Counted from the first letter of the stretch, positions 1-8,700 are shown. The stretch: 64,000 bases of DNA from Methanofollis aquaemaris (GCF_017357525.1 NZ_CP036172.1:2206561-2270560), one strand, 5' to 3'. Made by a program: numbers and translations. The notes: generated by a model from the sequence alone, not told the origin.

Positions 1-1409
1 GACTCTCCCATACCGGCCGCGGTGATCCTGACAAACTGCGCTCTGGTCCTCAGGTCATCGATCGTTGCCGAGCCCGTATACCCCATCGCGGCCTTCAGCC
101 CGCCCATGAGTTGGTAGACAACCTCCGAGACCTTTCCGACATAGGGAATCGCCCCTTCGACGCCCTCGGGGACGTACTTCGTCCTGCCGATCCCCTTCTT
201 CTGGAAGTACCGGTCCGAGGACTCGCCGCCGCTCATCACGCCGAGCGATCCCATGCCGCGGTACTGCTTGTACTTCCTGCCCTGCATCGCGATGAGCCGC
301 CCCGGAGCCTCGTCGGTCCCGGCAAGGAGACTGCCCATCATCACCGAGTTGGCGCCTGCAGCGATGGCCTTGGCGATGTCGCCCGAATACCGCACCCCGC
401 CGTCGGCGATGACCGGGATGCCGAGCGGCGACGCCACCTCGGCGACACTTGCGATCGCCGTGACCTGCGGGACACCGACCCCGGCCACGATCCTGGTGGT
501 GCAGATCGAGCCAGGTCCGATCCCGACCTTGAGCCCGTCGACCGTATCGGCGAGGGCCTCGGCGGCTTCCGAGGTCGCGATGTTGCCCGCGATGACGTCG
601 GCCTTCACGCTGCCCTTGATGTTCCTGACCGCTTCGACCACATTCATGTTGTGCCCGTGGGCGCAGTCCACGACTATGGCGTCGACCCCTGCCTCATCGA
701 GCATGATGGCGCGTTCTACATCGAAGGGCCCGACCCCTGCAGCCACCCTCAGGCTGCCCGAGGCGTCACGGTTTGCCTGCGGGAAAGAACGCTTCTCCAG
801 GATGTCCTGCATGGTGATGATCCCGAGGAGCTTCCCGTTCCCGTTGGTCACCGGCAGACGCTCGACCTTGTTGGCGTACATCGTCTCCAGTGCCTCTGCG
901 GTGGTGACATCCTCGCGGGCCGTGATCGGTTCTCTGGTCATGATCGAGGCGATCGGTTCCTCGCCACGCACATGCAGGATAGCCCTGATGTCACGGCGGG
1001 AGACAATCCCAACCAGTTGCTTCTCCTTGATCACCGGCACACCGCTGATCCCGTGCCGGTTCATCAGCGCCTCCACCTCATTGAGCGTGGCGTCAGGTCC
1101 GACCGAGAGCACCTCGCGCTCGATGAGGTCTTCGGCATGCTTGACCCTGGTCACCTCTTCGACCTGGTGGTCCGGCTTCATGTTCCGGTGGATGACCCCG
1201 ATCCCGCCGAGGCGGGCGAGGGCGATGGCCATCTCCGACTCGGTCACCGTGTCCATCGCTGAGGAGACGATCGGGATATTCAACGGGATCTTCTTTGAGA
1301 AGATTGCATGCACATCGGCGTTGTACGGCTCGACGTACGACGCCGCGGGCTTGAGGAGGACATCGTCGAAGGTGAGAGCGGTGGGGATCTCGAATTTTTC
1401 TGTGTACAT
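1..1409 (-). CDS. guaB: IMP dehydrogenase, 3' end cut by window edge
   Basis: Converts IMP to XMP with NAD+, the committed step of GMP synthesis in the cytosol. The reading frame runs off the left edge after about 469 codons, so only the last 20 or so residues of a normal protein (about 490) are missing. The N-terminus MYTEKFEIPTALTFDDVLL is typical. A CBS pair lies at about residues 95-205, the catalytic loop GIGPGSICTTRIV has its Cys near residue 302, and the flap YRGMGSLGVM is present. The ATG at 1409 is preceded by AGGTG with 6 nt spacing; an in-frame ATG at 1415 would leave no spacing. It starts 5 nt after the mfnB stop, so the two form an operon. Confidence 0.97.
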   Translation of the reverse strand, partial: MYTEKFEIPTALTFDDVLLKPAASYVEPYNADVHAIFSKKIPLNIPIVSSAMDTVTESEMAIALARLGGIGVIHRNMKPDHQVEEVTRVKHAEDLIEREVLSVGPDATLNEVEALMNRHGISGVPVIKEKQLVGIVSRRDIRAILHVRGEEPIASIMTREPITAREDVTTAEALETMYANKVERLPVTNGNGKLLGIITMQDILEKRSFPQANRDASGSLRVAAGVGPFDVERAIMLDEAGVDAIVVDCAHGHNMNVVEAVRNIKGSVKADVIAGNIATSEAAEALADTVDGLKVGIGPGSICTTRIVAGVGVPQVTAIASVAEVASPLGIPVIADGGVRYSGDIAKAIAAGANSVMMGSLLAGTDEAPGRLIAMQGRKYKQYRGMGSLGVMSGGESSDRYFQKKGIGRTKYVPEGVEGAIPYVGKVSEVVYQLMGGLKAAMGYTGSATIDDLRTRAQFVRITAAGMGE

Positions 1410-1414
1410 GGTCA

Positions 1415-2101
1415 TCACCTGAGCATTGCCAGGGCCTTCTCCACCAGTTCGGGCCTGATGGCATCGGTCCGATCGCCGCCGCAGACCATCCCGCGCACCC
1501 CGATGATCTCGGGATCGATGGTCTTGAGGGCGGTGAGATCCTCGAACTTCAACGAACCCGCAAGAGCGGTCTCGACCCCAAGGCTCCGGTTCTTTGCGGT
1601 AAAGGCGGCAAGCATATCCGCGTCCATGAAGGCGAAGGTGCTCTTCCCGTCTTTCTTACCGGTGTCGATCATGGCGACGTCGGCGCCGGCATCGGCAGCA
1701 GCCTCTGCGGCGACGAAGGGCGAGATGGTGCCGAGGCGCTGGTAGTCGGAGTACGCGGCGATGACGACGATCTTCTCCGGGAATTCGTCTTTGACCGCCT
1801 TTACGACCGCTCTGCTCAGTTCGTAGGCCTTTTCCTTGCCGTCAAACATGAGCCCCACCTTGATGTAGTCAGCACCAGCGCATGCCGCTCCGTATGCTGC
1901 GAGAGCGGCGCCTCCAGGTTTGTAATCAAAATCACCTATGGCAGCACTGACTGGCTTCTCCGCCATCTCCTTGATCGCGCGGATCACCCAGGGGAAATTG
2001 GCACCGAGCGAACCCTCCGACGGTTTTTTCACGTCGATGATGTCTGCAGCGAGGGCAGATCGGGCCTCTTCGATACTGCTTGGGCTGACCAATAATCGCA
2101 T
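1415..2101 (-). CDS. mfnB: (5-formylfuran-3-yl)methyl phosphate synthase
   Basis: Condenses two glyceraldehyde-3-phosphate molecules into the furan precursor of methanofuran, the C1 carrier that starts methanogenesis from CO2. The 228-residue length is right for the family (formerly DUF556). The signature DVKKPSEGSLGANFPWV near residues 23-39 holds the Schiff-base lysine (about Lys27), KVGLMFDG near residue 81 holds a second lysine, and DTGKKDGKS near residue 146 holds the conserved aspartate. It is transcribed with guaB downstream and diverges from a HisA-like gene over a 44-nt gap. Family assignment rests on these motifs. Confidence 0.95.
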   Translation of the reverse strand: MRLLVSPSSIEEARSALAADIIDVKKPSEGSLGANFPWVIRAIKEMAEKPVSAAIGDFDYKPGGAALAAYGAACAGADYIKVGLMFDGKEKAYELSRAVVKAVKDEFPEKIVVIAAYSDYQRLGTISPFVAAEAAADAGADVAMIDTGKKDGKSTFAFMDADMLAAFTAKNRSLGVETALAGSLKFEDLTALKTIDPEIIGVRGMVCGGDRTDAIRPELVEKALAMLR

Positions 2102-2145
2102 AGAAATTAATGATCTTTAATCCTAATAGTGATTACGTTGAGCAC
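2102..2145. promoter_or_regulatory. Compact bidirectional promoter between mfnB and HisA-like gene
   Basis: The only non-coding sequence between two divergent genes is 44 nt, AT-rich in an otherwise GC-rich region. CTTTAATCC (about 2114-2122) lies about 25-30 nt upstream of the rightward ATG, and CTATTAGG on the other strand lies about 25 nt upstream of the mfnB ATG. These distances would give very short or absent leaders. Neither start has a good ribosome-binding site. The TATA assignment is inference. Confidence 0.5.
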
Positions 2146-2811
2146 ATGGAATGTATTCTTGCAATGGACCTGAAGGGAGGTTATGTTGTCCACGGCGCAA
2201 AGGGACGACGGGAGACGTACGCCCCGCTCACCTGGGGCCTCTCTCCCACGGCCGAGCCCGAAGCTTACCTCCGGGAGTTAGCGCCAAAATCTCTCTATAT
2301 CGCCGATCTCGACCGGATCGAGGGGTTGAGGAACCACGACAAGGTGGTCGGGCGCCTTGCCGGGATGGTGACGCGCTGTTATCTCGACCGCGGCTGCCGC
2401 ACGCCGGCGGATCTGATGGACGGGGTGACGAACGTCGTCGGGACTGAGACGGCGGGCGACGATCTCTCTGGATATGCAGGATGTTTTCTCTCGGTGGATA
2501 TCAAGGACGGCCTTGTGATCCCGAAGGGCGAGCGGCCGATCGAGGTGCTGAAGCGGGTCGAGTCCCTCCCCTTCGCCGGGTGCATTCTCCTCAACATCGG
2601 TGGTGTTGGGACCGGGTGCGGCCTCCCCGACGATCTCGAAGACCTCCGCGCCGCCTACTCGGGCCGTCTCCTCTGGGGCGGCGGCGTGGCCGGGGTGCGG
2701 CACCTCGATATGCTCGAGGGCGCAGGATTCGACGGAGCGATCGTGGCGACCGGCGTTCATAAAGGTACAATCCCCCTCGAATGGCTGCAGGAGGGGCGGA
2801 CGTGCTCGTGA
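2146..2811 (+). CDS. HisA/HisF-like TIM-barrel protein
   Basis: A 221-residue protein of the HisA-related beta/alpha-barrel group (ECILAMDLKGGYVVHGAKGRR at the start resembles the HisA phosphate-binding barrel). LYIADLDRIEG, FLSVDIKDGLVIPKGE and LLWGGGVAGVRHLDML are recognisable barrel strands. It is shorter than canonical HisA, and it is probably not the histidine-pathway isomerase, since it sits between methanofuran and nucleotide genes rather than in a his operon. The true reaction is unknown to me. The ATG at 2146 is chosen because the barrel begins there; an upstream in-frame ATG would lie inside the shared promoter. Its end overlaps the thymidylate kinase start by 10 nt. Confidence 0.75.
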   Translation: MECILAMDLKGGYVVHGAKGRRETYAPLTWGLSPTAEPEAYLRELAPKSLYIADLDRIEGLRNHDKVVGRLAGMVTRCYLDRGCRTPADLMDGVTNVVGTETAGDDLSGYAGCFLSVDIKDGLVIPKGERPIEVLKRVESLPFAGCILLNIGGVGTGCGLPDDLEDLRAAYSGRLLWGGGVAGVRHLDMLEGAGFDGAIVATGVHKGTIPLEWLQEGRTCS

Positions 2812-3398
2812 CCGTCGAGGGGATCGACGGGAGCGGGAAGAGCACCCTGGTGAAGGGGCTTGCCGGCGCCCTCGCCGACCTCGATCCCGTCATCACCCGC
2901 GAGCCCGGGGCCACCTGGGTCGGCGAGGCGGTGCGGCGCGCGATCGCCGAGAACCGCGATCCCATCACCGAGTGCCTCCTCTTTGTCGCCGACCATGCCG
3001 CCCACCTCACCCATGTCGTCAGACCGGCCCTTGAGGAGGGAAAGATTGTCATCTCCGACAGGTACTCCGACTCCCGGTATGCGTACCAGGCGGTGACCCT
3101 GCAGGGGACGATGCCCGACCCCGAAGGATGGCTGCGGGCCGTCCACGTCCCCTTCACCGTCGTTCCCGACCTCACCTTCCTCTGCGTCCTCCCGGTGGAG
3201 GCGGCGGTCACGCGGCTCAAGGAGCATAAGGAGCACTTCGAGGAGGCGGCTGTCCTTGACGCAGTCCAGACGAATTATCTCCGCTTTGCCGAGGCCGAGC
3301 CCGATCGCTTCGTCCTCGTCGATGCGATGCTCGAAAAAGAGGCGGTGCTGGACTTTGTCGCCACCGAGATCAGGCGGCAGGCCGGGTCAGGGAGATGA
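2802..3398 (+). CDS. tmk: Thymidylate kinase
   Basis: Phosphorylates dTMP to dTDP with ATP. The P-loop EGIDGSGKST is at about residues 6-15, the dTMP-binding segment TREPG near residue 33, and the DRYSDSRYAYQ motif of the lid region near residue 86. About 198 residues is normal. A GTG start at 2802 is preferred because GGAGG at 2790-2794 precedes it by 7 nt, giving MLVTVEGIDGSGKST as in other archaeal enzymes; an ATG at 2781 is also in frame. Translation is probably coupled to the overlapping upstream barrel protein. Confidence 0.93.
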   Translation: MLVTVEGIDGSGKSTLVKGLAGALADLDPVITREPGATWVGEAVRRAIAENRDPITECLLFVADHAAHLTHVVRPALEEGKIVISDRYSDSRYAYQAVTLQGTMPDPEGWLRAVHVPFTVVPDLTFLCVLPVEAAVTRLKEHKEHFEEAAVLDAVQTNYLRFAEAEPDRFVLVDAMLEKEAVLDFVATEIRRQAGSGR

Positions 3399-3411
3399 GC
3401 GTTTCCGTTGA

Positions 3412-3427
3412 ATTCCATATTTTTTTG
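3412..3427 (+). terminator. T-tract terminator after tmk
   Basis: A run of seven T at 3420-3426 lies 22 nt after the tmk stop, the usual form of archaeal intrinsic termination. A second T tract at about 3499-3505 could act as a back-up. Between them and the next gene I see no open frame of interest. Confidence 0.5.
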
Positions 3428-3560
3428 TCTGCCGCCCCGTGGTGAGGAGATACTCTGGACCCTGCTGAAGACGCCCCGGCATCAGGCCTGGGTAACTAGC
3501 CTTTTTTTGTTTGGTTGGATAAAAGTGGGGTAAATGGCACCATGAGCATATATTTTGATC

Positions 3561-3576
3561 AATAATTATAATTATA
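3561..3576 (+). promoter_or_regulatory. TATA region for PKD surface protein
   Basis: The stretch AATAATTATAATTATA is the strongest AT-rich block in the 248-nt gap upstream of the surface-protein gene. It would start transcription near position 3600, leaving a leader of about 45 nt. The assignment rests on composition and spacing only. Confidence 0.45.
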
Positions 3577-3646
3577 TCGAATGTCAATAGTGATTCGTCG
3601 TGCTTGAACATTCTTTCGAACATGTCTCCAGTCTTACAAATGGAAG

Positions 3647-5866
3647 ATGATTATAGTGACAGGATCCAGACGTTATATCCGCCCGGGAAAGGCCACGTTC
3701 GGCCTGATCCTCATCATAGTACTTGTAGCCCTCATTCCGCTCGCTGCGGCGTCAGCCCCCGGCGCTGCTTTCTCGATGAACGTGACCTCCGGCCCGGTGC
3801 CGCTTGCGGTGTCCTTTACCGATCTTTCGACGAACGCTCCCACATCGTGGTCGTGGACCTTCGGTGACGGGAATGCGTCTTCTGAAAAAGACCCGACTCA
3901 CGTCTATACAAAGGCCGGTACCTATTCGGCGAACCTGACCGCGACGAACGCGGACGGATCCGGCTCCGCGTCGAAGACCGTCACCGTGAACCCTCCGCCT
4001 CCCGTCGCCAGTTTTTCGATGAACGTGGCCTCCGGCCCGGTGCCGCTTGCGGTGTCCTTCACCGATCATTCGACGAACTCTCCCACATCGTGGTCGTGGG
4101 CCTTCGGTGACGGGAATGTATCTTCTCAACGGAACCCGACCCATGTATATACAACGGCTGGCACCTATTCGGCGACCCTGACCGCGACGAACGCAGGCGG
4201 ATCCGACACAATGTCGAAGACTGTCACCGTGAACCCTCCGCCTCCCGTCGCCAGTTTTTCGATGAATGTGGCATTTCTCTCCGTGTCCTTCGCCGATCAT
4301 TCAACGAACGCTCCCACGTCGTGGTCGTGGACCTTCGGTGACGGCACCACCTCGATAGAGCAGAACCCGACTCACGTCTATACAACGGCCGGCACCTATT
4401 CGGCGACCCTGACCGCGACGAACGCAGGCGGGTCGAACACCACGACTGCAGACGTCATAGTGACGCCTCCGGCTCCCATCGCCGGCTTTTCGATGAACGT
4501 GACCTCCGGTACGGTGCCGCTTGCGGTTTCCTTTACTGATCTTTCGACGAATGCTCCCACGTCGTGGTCGTGGTCCTTCGGTGACGGAAATATGTCTTCT
4601 GAACAGAACCCGGACCATGCCTATGCAACGGCCGGCACCTACACGGTGTCCCTGACTGCGACGAACACGGGCGGGTCGAATTGCACGATGAAAAATGTCA
4701 CGGTGACGCCTCCGACTCCCGTCGCCGGCTTTTCGACGAACGTGACCCTTCTCTCCGTGTCCTTCACTGATCAATCGACGAATGCTCCCACGTCGTGGTC
4801 GTGGTCCTTCGGTGATGGGAATGTGTCTTCTGAACAGAACCCGACTCACGTCTACGCAACGGCCGGCACCTATTCGGCGACCCTGACCGCGACGAACGCA
4901 GGCGGGTCGAACACCACGACGGGAAACGTCACGGTGATGCCTTCGGCCCCCATCGCCGATTTTTCGATGAGCGTGACCTCCGGCCCGGTGCCGCTTGCGG
5001 TGTCCTTCGCTGATCTCTCGACGAATGCTCCCACGTCGTGGTTGTGGGCCTTCGGTGACGGTGCACATTCGACAGAGCAGAACCCAGTCCATGTCTATGC
5101 AACGGCCAGCACCTACACGGTGTCCCTGACAGCGACGAACGGGGGCGGGTCGAACACCACGACGGCAAACGTCACGGTGAAACTCCCCCCGGTGTCTGAT
5201 AGCGGGGATAGCGATACGTATGATATTGCAGCCTCGGGAAACCTGAAGGAGGGCGCTTCGGTGACGCTCACCTTCCATGACTCGGCGATATCCACGATCA
5301 ACTTCACCGCCGCAGAGTATATCGACGGGATCATGGTCAAACTGGAGACCACGGACGACCCCTCGCCGACGCTCCGCGGGCCTGTGTACCAATATATCAA
5401 TACGACCCTCTATTATGCCTCCAACGACCAGTTCGATGATGTCGTCGTCACATTTGAGGTGCCGATCTCATGGATCTCCACCAGAGGCATCAAAGTCGGC
5501 GATATCGCACTGAGATATCTCGACGGCGGGTCATGGATGATCCTCCCCACAGAACTCAAAAAACAGACCTCGAGCACGGCCACCTACCGGGCGTTTGCGC
5601 CGGGCATTTCGTCCTTTGCTATCACCTATGCAAAGGGTGCAACTGTTGTTCCGGTCGTAAGTGTGCCGACATCGGCCAGTGCCGAGATCAGCGAACCGAC
5701 ACCCACCCCTGCTACCCCGGAGCCCACCGTCACGGAGACGGAGACCACGGCCACTCCGACGCAGACTGGATCACCGGCCGAGAAGACATCGACATCCCCC
5801 CTGATACTGCTTCTCCTTGCAATAGGGGCCGGCGTCGCTCTTATCCTCTTCGTAAGAAGGAAATAA
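3647..5866 (+). CDS. Cell-surface PKD-repeat protein with C-terminal membrane anchor
   Basis: A 739-residue secreted protein, probably displayed on the S-layer. Residues 1-36 carry a basic head and a hydrophobic stretch (FGLILIIVLVALIPLAAA) ending in an Ala-rich cleavage region. Six PKD domains follow (about residues 42-512), each with the WSWTFGDG signature. Residues about 515-660 form a beta-rich domain resembling the PGF-pre-PGF domain of archaeal surface proteins. A Thr/Pro-rich linker (about 670-712) and a C-terminal membrane segment ending in VRRK complete it. PKD domains usually mediate protein or polysaccharide contacts; the ligand is unknown. There is no PGF-CTERM motif, so anchoring should be by the membrane helix. 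Confidence 0.9.
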   Translation: MIIVTGSRRYIRPGKATFGLILIIVLVALIPLAAASAPGAAFSMNVTSGPVPLAVSFTDLSTNAPTSWSWTFGDGNASSEKDPTHVYTKAGTYSANLTATNADGSGSASKTVTVNPPPPVASFSMNVASGPVPLAVSFTDHSTNSPTSWSWAFGDGNVSSQRNPTHVYTTAGTYSATLTATNAGGSDTMSKTVTVNPPPPVASFSMNVAFLSVSFADHSTNAPTSWSWTFGDGTTSIEQNPTHVYTTAGTYSATLTATNAGGSNTTTADVIVTPPAPIAGFSMNVTSGTVPLAVSFTDLSTNAPTSWSWSFGDGNMSSEQNPDHAYATAGTYTVSLTATNTGGSNCTMKNVTVTPPTPVAGFSTNVTLLSVSFTDQSTNAPTSWSWSFGDGNVSSEQNPTHVYATAGTYSATLTATNAGGSNTTTGNVTVMPSAPIADFSMSVTSGPVPLAVSFADLSTNAPTSWLWAFGDGAHSTEQNPVHVYATASTYTVSLTATNGGGSNTTTANVTVKLPPVSDSGDSDTYDIAASGNLKEGASVTLTFHDSAISTINFTAAEYIDGIMVKLETTDDPSPTLRGPVYQYINTTLYYASNDQFDDVVVTFEVPISWISTRGIKVGDIALRYLDGGSWMILPTELKKQTSSTATYRAFAPGISSFAITYAKGATVVPVVSVPTSASAEISEPTPTPATPEPTVTETETTATPTQTGSPAEKTSTSPLILLLLAIGAGVALILFVRRK
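3770..5203 (+). repeat. Six tandem PKD-coding repeats (243/231 bp)
   Basis: Units begin at the Phe codon of FSMNV at 3770, 4013, 4256, 4487, 4730 and 4961. The spacings are 243, 243, 231, 243 and 231 bp, so the third and fifth units lack four codons (the SGPVPLA region is replaced by a short FLS or LLS). Long stretches are nearly identical at DNA level between units, such as TCGTGGTCGTGG, which suggests recent duplication or gene conversion. Confidence 0.9.
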
Positions 5867-5869
5867 TCG

Positions 5870-5901
5870 GACCGTGGGTCCTCTCAACGAACACTTTTTT
5901 T
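5870..5901 (+). terminator. Hairpin plus T-run after PKD protein
   Basis: GGACC-GTG-GGTCC style pairing at about 5870-5882 is followed by a run of seven T at about 5893-5899, shortly after the stop codon at 5866. Confidence 0.5.
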
Positions 5902-5981
5902 CTTGTTTCGAAGATTTCCTGTTCTGGCGTGCCTACACCCTCTTCAGCCGCTCAGAGGGGCCTATCCTCTCCCTAACTCGG

Positions 5982-6173
5982 TCATTCCTCCGGTTTGCTC
6001 TCCTCGTCGTCCTCCGGTTCCTCTGTATATTCCGACGTCTGCATTCCGAGGAGGACGAGGACGATGCCGAGGAGGGCGAGAAGGCCGCTCACCGTGAGGT
6101 TGGCCGTGAGAAACCAGAGGGCCGCGGCCGCGACGAGGCAGGCAAGCCCCACATAGAGCGCTTCACGCGGCAT
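5982..6173 (-). CDS. Small membrane protein, two helices
   Basis: Sixty-three residues with two hydrophobic segments (about 7-24 and 28-44) and a strongly acidic C-terminal tail (TEEPEDDEESKPEE). I do not recognise a family. The ATG at 6173 has no clear ribosome-binding site. It lies on the same strand as the flippase gene upstream, with about 200 nt between them. The hydrophobic-then-acidic layout looks like a real small protein, but a chance frame in GC-rich DNA cannot be excluded. Confidence 0.55.
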   Translation of the reverse strand: MPREALYVGLACLVAAAALWFLTANLTVSGLLALLGIVLVLLGMQTSEYTEEPEDDEESKPEE

Positions 6174-6369
6174 TACATCTCCTCTGTCGTGTGTCTGTAC
6201 ATACAGGATCGTCCCTTTCCGGGATGATAGAGGTTGCGGGGTTTTCAGTCCCTGACAGGATACTGGATCTCCGAGGTGTGAAACCCCCGGCGCAAAGATT
6301 ACGGGAAAGATTTTCTGATTTAGGGCGGCAAATCCGATCCTCGCGCCTTTTCACGCACTCCCTCGGTAT

Positions 6370-7815
6370 TCACAGCCATCGGGGCAAGGGCACCCCGAGT
6401 TGCACGACGAGGTCGCGGAGTTCGTCGTGGATGCCGCGGTCGGCCTTCATGAGCACGAGTCCATACACAATCCCGCCGAGGGCGACGGCGGCGAGGGCGA
6501 TGAAGACATTGGAGAGGGGGATGATCGAGCGGTACAGAATGAGCACGAGTGCCATCAGCCCGGCGGCGAGGAGGATATGGAGGGTGGGGCCGCGCTCGAG
6601 GCGCACCGGGATCTGTTTTGCAAGATAATGGCGGGTGATGGCGACGTTGACGAGCATCGTCACGAGGGTGGCGATCGCCGCCCCTTCGATCCCGAGGATG
6701 GGGATGAGGGCGAGGTCGAGGGCGATGTTCACGATCGCCGCGGTGCCGGTGGCATAGAAGGACTCCCTGGGCCGGTCGATGGCACTGAGCGTCATCGTCT
6801 GGAGGTACATGAAGACATTGACCACCTGCACCAGGAGGAGGATGCCAAGCACCGCCGCCCCCTCGGCAAAACCCGCGCCATAGAAGAAGTAGAGGAGACG
6901 GTCGCCGAGAACCCACCCCCCCACCGCCACCGGAACGGCGAGGAGGAGGGAGTAGGTGAAGGCGCGGGAGAGGGAATTGGCGATCCAGGCCGGGTACCGG
7001 TCGGCGTGCCAGCGGCTGATTTTTGGGTAGAGGGTCGTGCGGAGCGCCGTGGTGGTGAAGGCCGCGGCGGCGGTGAACTGGAAGGCGATCTGGTAGACAC
7101 TGACGTCGGCATCGGTCATGAAGTAGCCGACCAGGATCGTGTCGGCGTACGAGAAGATGATCACCCCACTTGAGGCTAGGAAGATCCAGAAGGAAAAGGT
7201 GCTGAGGTTTATGAGGTGGCGCCGGGTAAACCGTGCCGGTCTGAGAGAGAGGAACCTGAGGGTGAAGAGGCCACCAACGAAAAGACCGGCGACGAACCCG
7301 CCGACAAGTCCGGCGACACCATATCCGAAGAAGACGGCGACCACCTGGAGAAGAATTTTTACCAGACTGTTCAGGAGACCCGCGCTCTGGTTCACGCCGA
7401 CCTTCCCTTCTCCGTAGACCCCATTTCCCGTGACGCCGGTGAAGACCCCGATGACCAGCGCAAGCACCAGCCAGAAAAATATCCCTTCGCCCTGGAGAGC
7501 GTCGATGAACGGGCGGATGGAAAGGAGTGCGGTCACCGAGAGCGCAAGGAGAAGAACTCTCAGTACGAGAAAGGCCGTGAAGTATTCGTTCCGTTCGCTC
7601 CCGGCTGAGATCCGTTTGACCGCCGCACCGCCAAACCCTCCGTCGCCGATGAGATTGAAGATCCCATAGTACGCGAGGAAGAGAGCATAAGGTCCATATG
7701 CGGCCTTCCCCAGCACATGGGCAAAGTACATCGTGGCAACAAAACCAACTGCGGTAAGGCCGACCGTGGAGGCGAGACTGATCAGACCCTGCCGCCGGAT
7801 TGGGTCGATGTCCAT
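6370..7815 (-). CDS. Polysaccharide/lipid-linked oligosaccharide flippase
   Basis: A multi-spanning membrane protein of about 481 residues from the Wzx/MVF superfamily, which moves lipid-linked glycans across the membrane. The N-terminus (GLISLASTVGLTAVGFVATM then YGPYALFLAYYGIF) matches the first two helices of archaeal flippases, and the body has about 12-14 hydrophobic segments. It probably serves glycan export together with the surface-glycan region at 29-45 kb, although it stands alone here. The ATG at 7815 (MDIDPIRRQG) is preferred over a GTG at 7848; neither has a visible ribosome-binding site. Confidence 0.88.
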   Translation of the reverse strand: MDIDPIRRQGLISLASTVGLTAVGFVATMYFAHVLGKAAYGPYALFLAYYGIFNLIGDGGFGGAAVKRISAGSERNEYFTAFLVLRVLLLALSVTALLSIRPFIDALQGEGIFFWLVLALVIGVFTGVTGNGVYGEGKVGVNQSAGLLNSLVKILLQVVAVFFGYGVAGLVGGFVAGLFVGGLFTLRFLSLRPARFTRRHLINLSTFSFWIFLASSGVIIFSYADTILVGYFMTDADVSVYQIAFQFTAAAAFTTTALRTTLYPKISRWHADRYPAWIANSLSRAFTYSLLLAVPVAVGGWVLGDRLLYFFYGAGFAEGAAVLGILLLVQVVNVFMYLQTMTLSAIDRPRESFYATGTAAIVNIALDLALIPILGIEGAAIATLVTMLVNVAITRHYLAKQIPVRLERGPTLHILLAAGLMALVLILYRSIIPLSNVFIALAAVALGGIVYGLVLMKADRGIHDELRDLVVQLGVPLPRWL

Positions 7816-7905
7816 GATGCGAGAGAAGGAGCGGGGTTGAGAGACCACGATCTGGTACTATGGGGAGTATCTCAATAATGATTTGGCCTTGACGATACTC
7901 TGAGC

Positions 7906-7922
7906 ATATCCCAAAAGTATCC
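7906..7922 (+). repeat. 17-bp repeat, copy 1 (ATATCCCAAAAGTATCC)
   Basis: Exact match to 17938-17954 (opposite strand) and 34692-34708. It lies about 145 bp left of the first dispersed hairpin element. Flanking bases are partly conserved as well, such as GAGC or GAGT before it and a GAATC or GATCC shortly after. Confidence 0.8.
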
Positions 7923-8067
7923 CGAACATGAATCTTCGTCCGTATCAAAACCCTTCATTCCAGAAATTCTGATCGCAGATCTTCCTCCGGGTGGCTGGTT
8001 GCCCCCCGTTCCCCCCGCAGAAGATAGGGAGGATGACGGCAATCCCCTTTTCATCATCATCACGTGC

Positions 8068-8247
8068 GCCTTCCCGCCCCTATCGCAATCCCGGGGGTCC
8101 GGGGGCAGCGCCCCCGGCACGAGCATGCGGGAAGGCAGACCGATCGACGTGCCGCCCCACCTATAGAGTAAAGAATGTTCTCCTGCTTTCTCTCGCCGGG
8201 GGGAGACCCCCCGGACCCCCCACGACGAAGATAGGGCCGGGGCGGCA
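8068..8247 (+). repeat. Dispersed double-hairpin element, copy 1
   Basis: The left arm is bounded by GCCTTCCCG and CGGGAAGGC and contains CCGGGGGC-AGC-GCCCCCGG. The right arm is bounded by TGCCGCCCC and GGGGCGGCA and contains CCGGGGGG-AGA-CCCCCCGG. The arms are joined by a decayed palindrome (AGACCGATCGACGTGCC). The outer parts of both arms share CTATC-TTC-TC-GGGGGTCCGGGG in inverted orientation, so the whole unit is an imperfect giant palindrome. It is intergenic, upstream of the flippase gene. The short reading frames inside it are artefacts of the repeats. Confidence 0.88.
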
Positions 8248-8454
8248 GATCCACCGGTGAAAGGAGAGAAGAAGGCGAGGAATGGATGTTCACGCTACGA
8301 AGAGAGGAGAGTTTGAAACCATCATCTTTCTTTATCTCTGGAAGAGGGGGAAGTCAGGAGAGCGATGAAAATTTTCTGAGGAGATCTTCCGGGGGTGGGA
8401 GAGTCCGTGATCCCTCCCTTGCGACGGTGTGGGAAGCATGAACACCGTCTTTTT

Positions 8455-8496
8455 GCTGCCTCCCGGACCCTCCAGCGCGAGGATAGATGGGGGCGG
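8455..8496 (+). repeat. Fragment of dispersed element (right-arm end)
   Basis: CTGCCTCCCGGACCCTCC followed by a degenerate GAGGATAGATGGGGGCGG resembles the last part of a right arm. It lies 30 bp before copy 2. It has no left arm. Confidence 0.5.
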
Positions 8497-8525
8497 TGAA
8501 AGGAATTATTGGGATCTCCGTTGTG

Positions 8526-8699
8526 GCCTTCCGGCCCCTATCTTCATCCCGGGGGTCAGGGGGCACCGCCCCCGGCGCGTATGGTGTGGGAAGGCACGTC
8601 GATCGACGGGCCGCCACACCAGACCGATCTGAACCTGTCGTCTCTCGCCGGGGGGAGACCCCCCGGACCCTCCACGATGAAGATAGTCGAGGGGCGGCG
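8526..8699 (+). repeat. Dispersed double-hairpin element, copy 2
   Basis: Same architecture as copy 1: GCCTTCCGGCCCCTATC at the left, the inner hairpins GGGGGCACCGCCCCC and CCGGGGGGAGACCCCCCGG, and a well-preserved central palindrome GGCACGTCGATCGACGGGCC. It ends in GAGGGGCGGC and is followed directly by a conserved tail. Confidence 0.88.
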
Positions 8700-8700
8700 G

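Noticed and set aside
4301-5392. A 363-codon frame antisense to the PKD repeats
   Set aside because: It reflects the periodic repeat structure on the opposite strand, with Arg/His-rich repeats and no start signal.
8060-8293. Open frames of 60-90 codons inside the dispersed elements on both strands
   Set aside because: They lie in several frames over the same repeats, share repeated strings such as GGSGGSPPGER or RGRCPRTPG, and lack ribosome-binding sites. They are reading artefacts of the GC-rich palindromes.
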